Assembly (NCBI GenBank): GCA_016713985.1
Contig: JADJOD010000015.1
Location: 115,379-179,378, forward strand
Direction: 5' to 3'
Source: Lewinellaceae bacterium
Lineage (GTDB): Bacteria > Bacteroidota > Bacteroidia > Chitinophagales > Saprospiraceae
Length of the DNA stretch: 64,000 nucleotides
Shown: positions 60,260 to 64,000 of the stretch, piece by piece
Numbering within the stretch: the first letter of the stretch is position 1
How the letters are laid out: each line of letters begins with the position of its first letter
The notes under the pieces: model-generated
The model's database searches: none
What the model was told of the DNA's origin: nothing
What the model saw: the letters and a program-made list of their open reading frames with translations, nothing else
Position numbers and translations under genes: made by a program

Positions 60260-63199
60260 ATGACCTTTCAAGTGGTTTTTAACCTTTATCCGTTCAACGA
60301 GTCGCTTTACCTGCCCTCTGCCAATATTATCCGCGCCGACGCGGACGGGCAACTGACTCATTTTGTTCAACGCGCCACAACGGATACCATTATTCCGTAT
60401 GGCATCGGACTGACGCCACAGGATCGCACAACTGTTGCATATCGTCGACCTGCTTTCGCCCAAAGCCCTGGAAACAAAGTTTAAACCGACCAAGGCCCGG
60501 GTAGCGCTGCCACTTGCCCAACTATTGAGTGAAAAAGACACCCGCCCACTCGTGGAGCGCTTCCTATTCGGCCAACTTGACGTGTTTTTGTCCGAAATAA
60601 CCCGGCACCGGCTGCCGCTCACCCTCGACGCCCAGCGGAAGACCTTGGCCAAAGACGTTCTGGTGACTCACGCCCGGGAAGAACTCGTTCCGCACCTTTT
60701 TTTCAACAAAAACGCAGAAGGTATCGAATACCGCCTGCGCCTCGGTATGGGAGAATCCACGTGGAGCCCGCGTGAACGCAACATACTTCCCCTGACCAAC
60801 ACGGATCCCGCCTGGTTGCTGGTGGACTACGTTTTGTTCCGTGTGCCCGGCATCAACGGCAATATGGTGAAGCCGTTCCGGCAAAAAGACAGCGTGTTGA
60901 TTCCTCCAGACAAGGAACGGGTTTATTTCCGCCAGTTTATCGCCAAAAGCATCCGCCGCAGCCGGGTAGAAGCGGAAGGCTTCCGGGTGGAAAAAAACGA
61001 CACGTTGCGTACCACCCGCCTCGAACCTGTTGAAAACGTTTTGGAGCACCGCTGGCTGCTTAAACCCGTTTTTGAATACGATGGCGCCGAATTCGGCTAT
61101 GGCGAGCGCCGCGACCGCATTACTTCACTCGATATTCCGGAAGATGATCGGGCGGAAATCACCGTCCACCTGATTTGCCGGGATGAACAAACGGAAAATG
61201 AGCGCATCGGGGTTTTGAAAGGGCTCGGCCTGGAAGAGGACGGCCGTTTGTTTGGGCAACCCGGCGAAAACAACCTGCCGGCCCTGCTTTTTTTCCTGAC
61301 CCGCCATCGCCGGGAACTGGAAAGGGCGGGGTACACCATCGTTGCGCCGCTGGTGGATGGCAAAATGCTGGCACTTGCCGCCTGCGATATCAGCGTGCGT
61401 TCCGAAGCGGCCGGCGACTGGTTTGACGTACAAGGGCGTGTGACGGTCGGGTTACACAACTTTCCCTTCCAAAAATTGCTGCCCTTTCTCCGGCGGCACG
61501 ATCCGTATTTTCCACTGCCCGACGATACCTGGTTTTTGATCCCGGAAGAGTGGTTTGCCCGTTACGCCGACCTCGCCGGGGCCGTACAGGAGCAAGGCGA
61601 TACCCTTCGTCTGCCAAAAGTATTGTACACCGTTTTGCAGGAAAGTCTTCCCGAAACCGAAACCCCGGCCGTTCCGGACATCGACCCGGAAAAGATTGAT
61701 TATCAGCCTTCTGAAAACCTCAAGGCTTCTTTGCGGCCCTATCAGTTGACGGGCGTCAAATGGCTGATCGGCCATTACCGGCACGGATTCGGCGCCTGCC
61801 TCGCCGATGATATGGGACTTGGAAAAACCCTTCAAACCATCGCGGTTCTACTTTACGCAAAAGAAACTTCGCCGGCTTCAGAGGGAGCTTCCGTTCCGTC
61901 AACGGCCGGCGCCGACGGCGGCCCCAGGTTGCAACTCGACCTTTTTCAGGAATACAAACAGGAAATAAGGCCGCTCAACGCATTGATTATTTTGCCCGCA
62001 TCCTTAGTGTTCAACTGGCAGCGCGAATTGGCGAAATTTGCACCTTCCCTGTTTGTAAACCCCCATGTCGGCCCCAAACGCCTCAAAGACGCCAGAGCGC
62101 TCGCCGGCTTCGACGTGGTGCTGACCACCTACCATACCGCCCGCCAGGACCTCGCCCTGCTGGAAAAAACCGGCTGGCGTTTTATCATCCTCGACGAAAG
62201 TCAGCAGATCAAAAACCGCGAATCGGAAGTCTCCAAAGTGGTGCGCAGTCTTTCTGCAAAACACAGGATTTCACTTTCCGGCACCCCCATCGAAAATTCA
62301 CTGGCCGACTTGTGGACCCAAATGGAGTTTATCAACCCGGACACTTTGGGGGCTTATAAATCCTTTCGCGAACAATTCCAGATGCCGATCGAAAAACACA
62401 ACGACGAGCGGGCCAAAACACGCCTCTTCAGCCGGGTAAAACCCTTTTTTCTGCGGCGCACCAAGGAAGAAGTGGCGCCCGACCTGCCCCAACTCACACA
62501 ACAGATTTTTTATTCGGAACTGGCTTCAGAGCAGCGCAAACGTTACGAGCAGGTCAAATCCGCCGTGCGAAACGAGATATTGTCGCTGTTCGACGATCCC
62601 AAAACCCGGCTGATGGCCCTGCAGGCGCTCACCCGTTTGCGCCAGTTGGCCAACCACCCGCTGCTCACCGACCCGGAATACACCGGCGGGAGCGGCAAAA
62701 TGGACGACGTGCTGGCGCAATGGGATGTAATTCTTAGATCAGGGCATAAAGTATTGTTTTTCAGTTCGTTCGAACAACATTTGCGCTTGTTTCGCCACCG
62801 CCTGGAAGCCGAAAAACGATCCTTCGCCTGGCTCACGGGTGAGGTGCCCGCGCCCGAACGCGCGCGGGAAGTGGAACGTTTTCAAAACGACGCCTCGGTG
62901 CAGGTATTTCCTCATGACGCTCGGCGCGGGTGGGGTAGGGCTCAACCTCACCGCCGCCCACCGTGTTCCTGCTCGATCCCTGGTGGAACCCCGCCAAAGA
63001 AGACCAGGCCATTGCCCGGGCCCACCGCATCGGCCGTACACACCCGGTCACGGCGGTTCGTTTTATCGCCCGCGACACCATCGAGGAAAAGATTTTGTTG
63101 TTGCAGGAGCGCAAACGCGGGCTGGGCAAAGAATTGTTCGCCGCCGGGGCGGAGTTTCCGGCACTGGACAGGGAAGATGTGGAGATGCTGCTGGGGTAA
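60260..63199 (+). CDS. SNF2/Swi2-type DEAD-like ATPase helicase, three frameshifts as read
   Basis: A Snf2-family DNA translocase of about 980 residues. From ATG 60260 (MTFQVVFNLYPFNESLYLP) the first frame breaks near 60428. The long middle frame holds an N-terminal region of unknown fold and the ATPase: LRPYQLTGVKWL, LADDMGLGKTLQTI (Walker A), ALIILPASLVFNWQRE, FIILDESQQIKNRES (Walker B, DESQ) and LSGTPIENSLADLW. Two more single-base breaks near 62912 and 62965 split the second RecA lobe, whose motifs FLMTLGAGGVGLNLTAAH and FLLDPWWNPAKEDQAIARAH lie in two further frames, ending at 63199. Each break is an extra base. Such bacterial proteins act on DNA or nucleoprotein in repair or transcription. 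No methyltransferase or nuclease partner is adjacent. Confidence 0.88.
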
Positions 63200-63211
63200 C
63201 CTTCACGTAGC

Positions 63212-63287
63212 GCGAACTTCAGTTCGCCTGACTCGCACCGGACAGGAGTATTTATTGACAGGATTTACCAAGATTTACAGGATTTTA
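63212..63287. repeat. Small palindrome and ACAGGATTT tandem repeat
   Basis: GCGAACTTCAGTTCGC at 63212-63227 is a seven-base inverted repeat around TC. From 63257 the motif ACAGGATTTACCAAGATTT and its second half ACAGGATTTTA form an imperfect tandem repeat, a kind often found between genes in this phylum. Confidence 0.7.
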
Positions 63288-63412
63288 CCCCTATTGCTGT
63301 CAGTGAAGGGAGATGTCAACTGCGAGGGCACAGAGCGAGTGGCATCTCAAAAACGGCTTCGAGGCTTCCGCGATGAGTAACACCTGCTCGTGCCCCACAG
63401 ATGTCCGCCTCA

Positions 63413-64000
63413 TCACTGCTTGCCACGCTGTTCGTTACTCTCTGCTCGGTCGGGTGCGATGATGGGAATGATGTTTTCAAGTAAAATTTCCGGCGATTCG
63501 TATTCGTGCAAAGGCAAAACCCAGGGGAATGCCCGAAAAAAATCGAACATCCCGTACTCGCGTTGTTCTTTCCAGATAAGTGGCACGATGGGCACGTTGG
63601 GATTGTCGGGTACGATGCCGCGCAACTCCTGCGGGATAGACTTCGCGTCGGTGATGTCGGCCACCACGAAGCGCGACATCCGGGCGAGCAGGTTGACGGT
63701 TTCGTCCACACTTTTGTTGCCTGCATTTTCAAAATCGAAGACGATGGGCAGGTAGTTGCGTCGCCGCAATTCGTCTTTCAATGCGTCCAGCACCTTTTTT
63801 CGCTCTTCCGCCAGAAGCGCCGCAATCAACACACAGCCTTCGAGGGTGATGGTCTCGATGACGTCCTTGGATTTTCTGATTGTTCAGCGTGGGGGAGATG
63901 GGCTGGCGACTGCGATGTCGATCTCGGTGATTTCGGCTCGCCGGGTGGGGTGTCGATGAGGTCTTTTCAGATGGGGCCGTCTTTTGATGTTCCAAGCGGA
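63413..64000 (-). CDS. Conserved protein of unknown function, partial and frameshifted
   Basis: The leftward frame ending at 63413 is convincing from about 63875: KDVIETITLEGCVLIAALL, then LKDELRRRNYLPIVFDFENAG, LLARMSRFVVADITDAKSIP and PELRGIVP-like residues with FFRAFPWVLPLHEYES. Alternating buried strands and helices suggest an alpha/beta fold like those that bind nucleotides; I have seen similar ends on bacterial pentapeptide-repeat and TIR-like proteins but cannot name the family. The upstream 120 bases are split over other frames (one extra C near 63877) and the gene runs off the window edge. Confidence 0.55.

Overview
The window reads as a chromosomal contig from a member of the Bacteroidota, most likely in or near the Saprospiraceae. 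The support is the following. Several secreted proteins end in type IX secretion (T9SS) C-terminal sorting domains. Many promoters carry the Bacteroidota -7 box TAnnTTTG. LytS/LytTR two-component pairs are present, one with a Reg_prop beta-propeller sensor. GH97, DUF2851, DUF58 and DUF1460 proteins, all common in the phylum, are also present. Base composition is moderately G+C rich by eye, apart from one clearly AT-rich gene at 13.8-14.5 kb. No rRNA, tRNA or CRISPR array was seen.

Layout. 0-13.6 kb: a rhodanese, a giant LytS-type sensor with its LytTR regulator, a nuclease-fold protein, a Dabb protein, a cold-shock protein with a strong terminator, a damaged murA, a lipoprotein, debris of two unrelated genes, a pabB-like chorismate enzyme and a YigZ protein. 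13.6-15.5 kb: a small accessory patch with a 72-base hairpin, an AT-rich HEPN-type protein, a toxin-antitoxin pair and the scars of a local tandem duplication. 15.5-36.8 kb: mostly housekeeping and transport (universal stress protein, aminotransferase, nucleoside transporter facing uridine kinase, MFS carrier, sterol-desaturase-like enzyme, a secreted haem/copper redox protein, a second LytS/LytTR pair, phosphatase, serine dehydratase, GH97, M29 aminopeptidase, acyl-CoA dehydrogenase). 36.8-40 kb: an inserted patch with secreted T9SS proteins, a remnant of a DUF58 3' end and a 660-base G homopolymer-like block that is probably an artefact. 40-56.7 kb: DUF58, amidohydrolase, DUF1460, CBS protein, a large T9SS protein, an aldose epimerase, membrane proteins, the rimP-nusA-infB translation/transcription operon, rfbA and a TPR protein. 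56.7-64 kb: a long-chain acyl-CoA ligase, three tandem copies of a promoter-to-terminator small RNA cassette, a SNF2 helicase and a partial unknown gene.

Two things colour the reading. First, at least thirteen genes are broken by single-base insertions or deletions, several of them in short homopolymers, including genes that should be needed (murA, rimP). With the G block, this points to residual sequencing or assembly error more than to decay, so I annotate full spans and mark the break. Second, the best candidate for something undescribed is the minus-strand array at about 59.17-59.87 kb: three diverged repeats, each with its own -7 box, a fixed spacing to a conserved 16-base block and a GC-rich hairpin followed by a T run.
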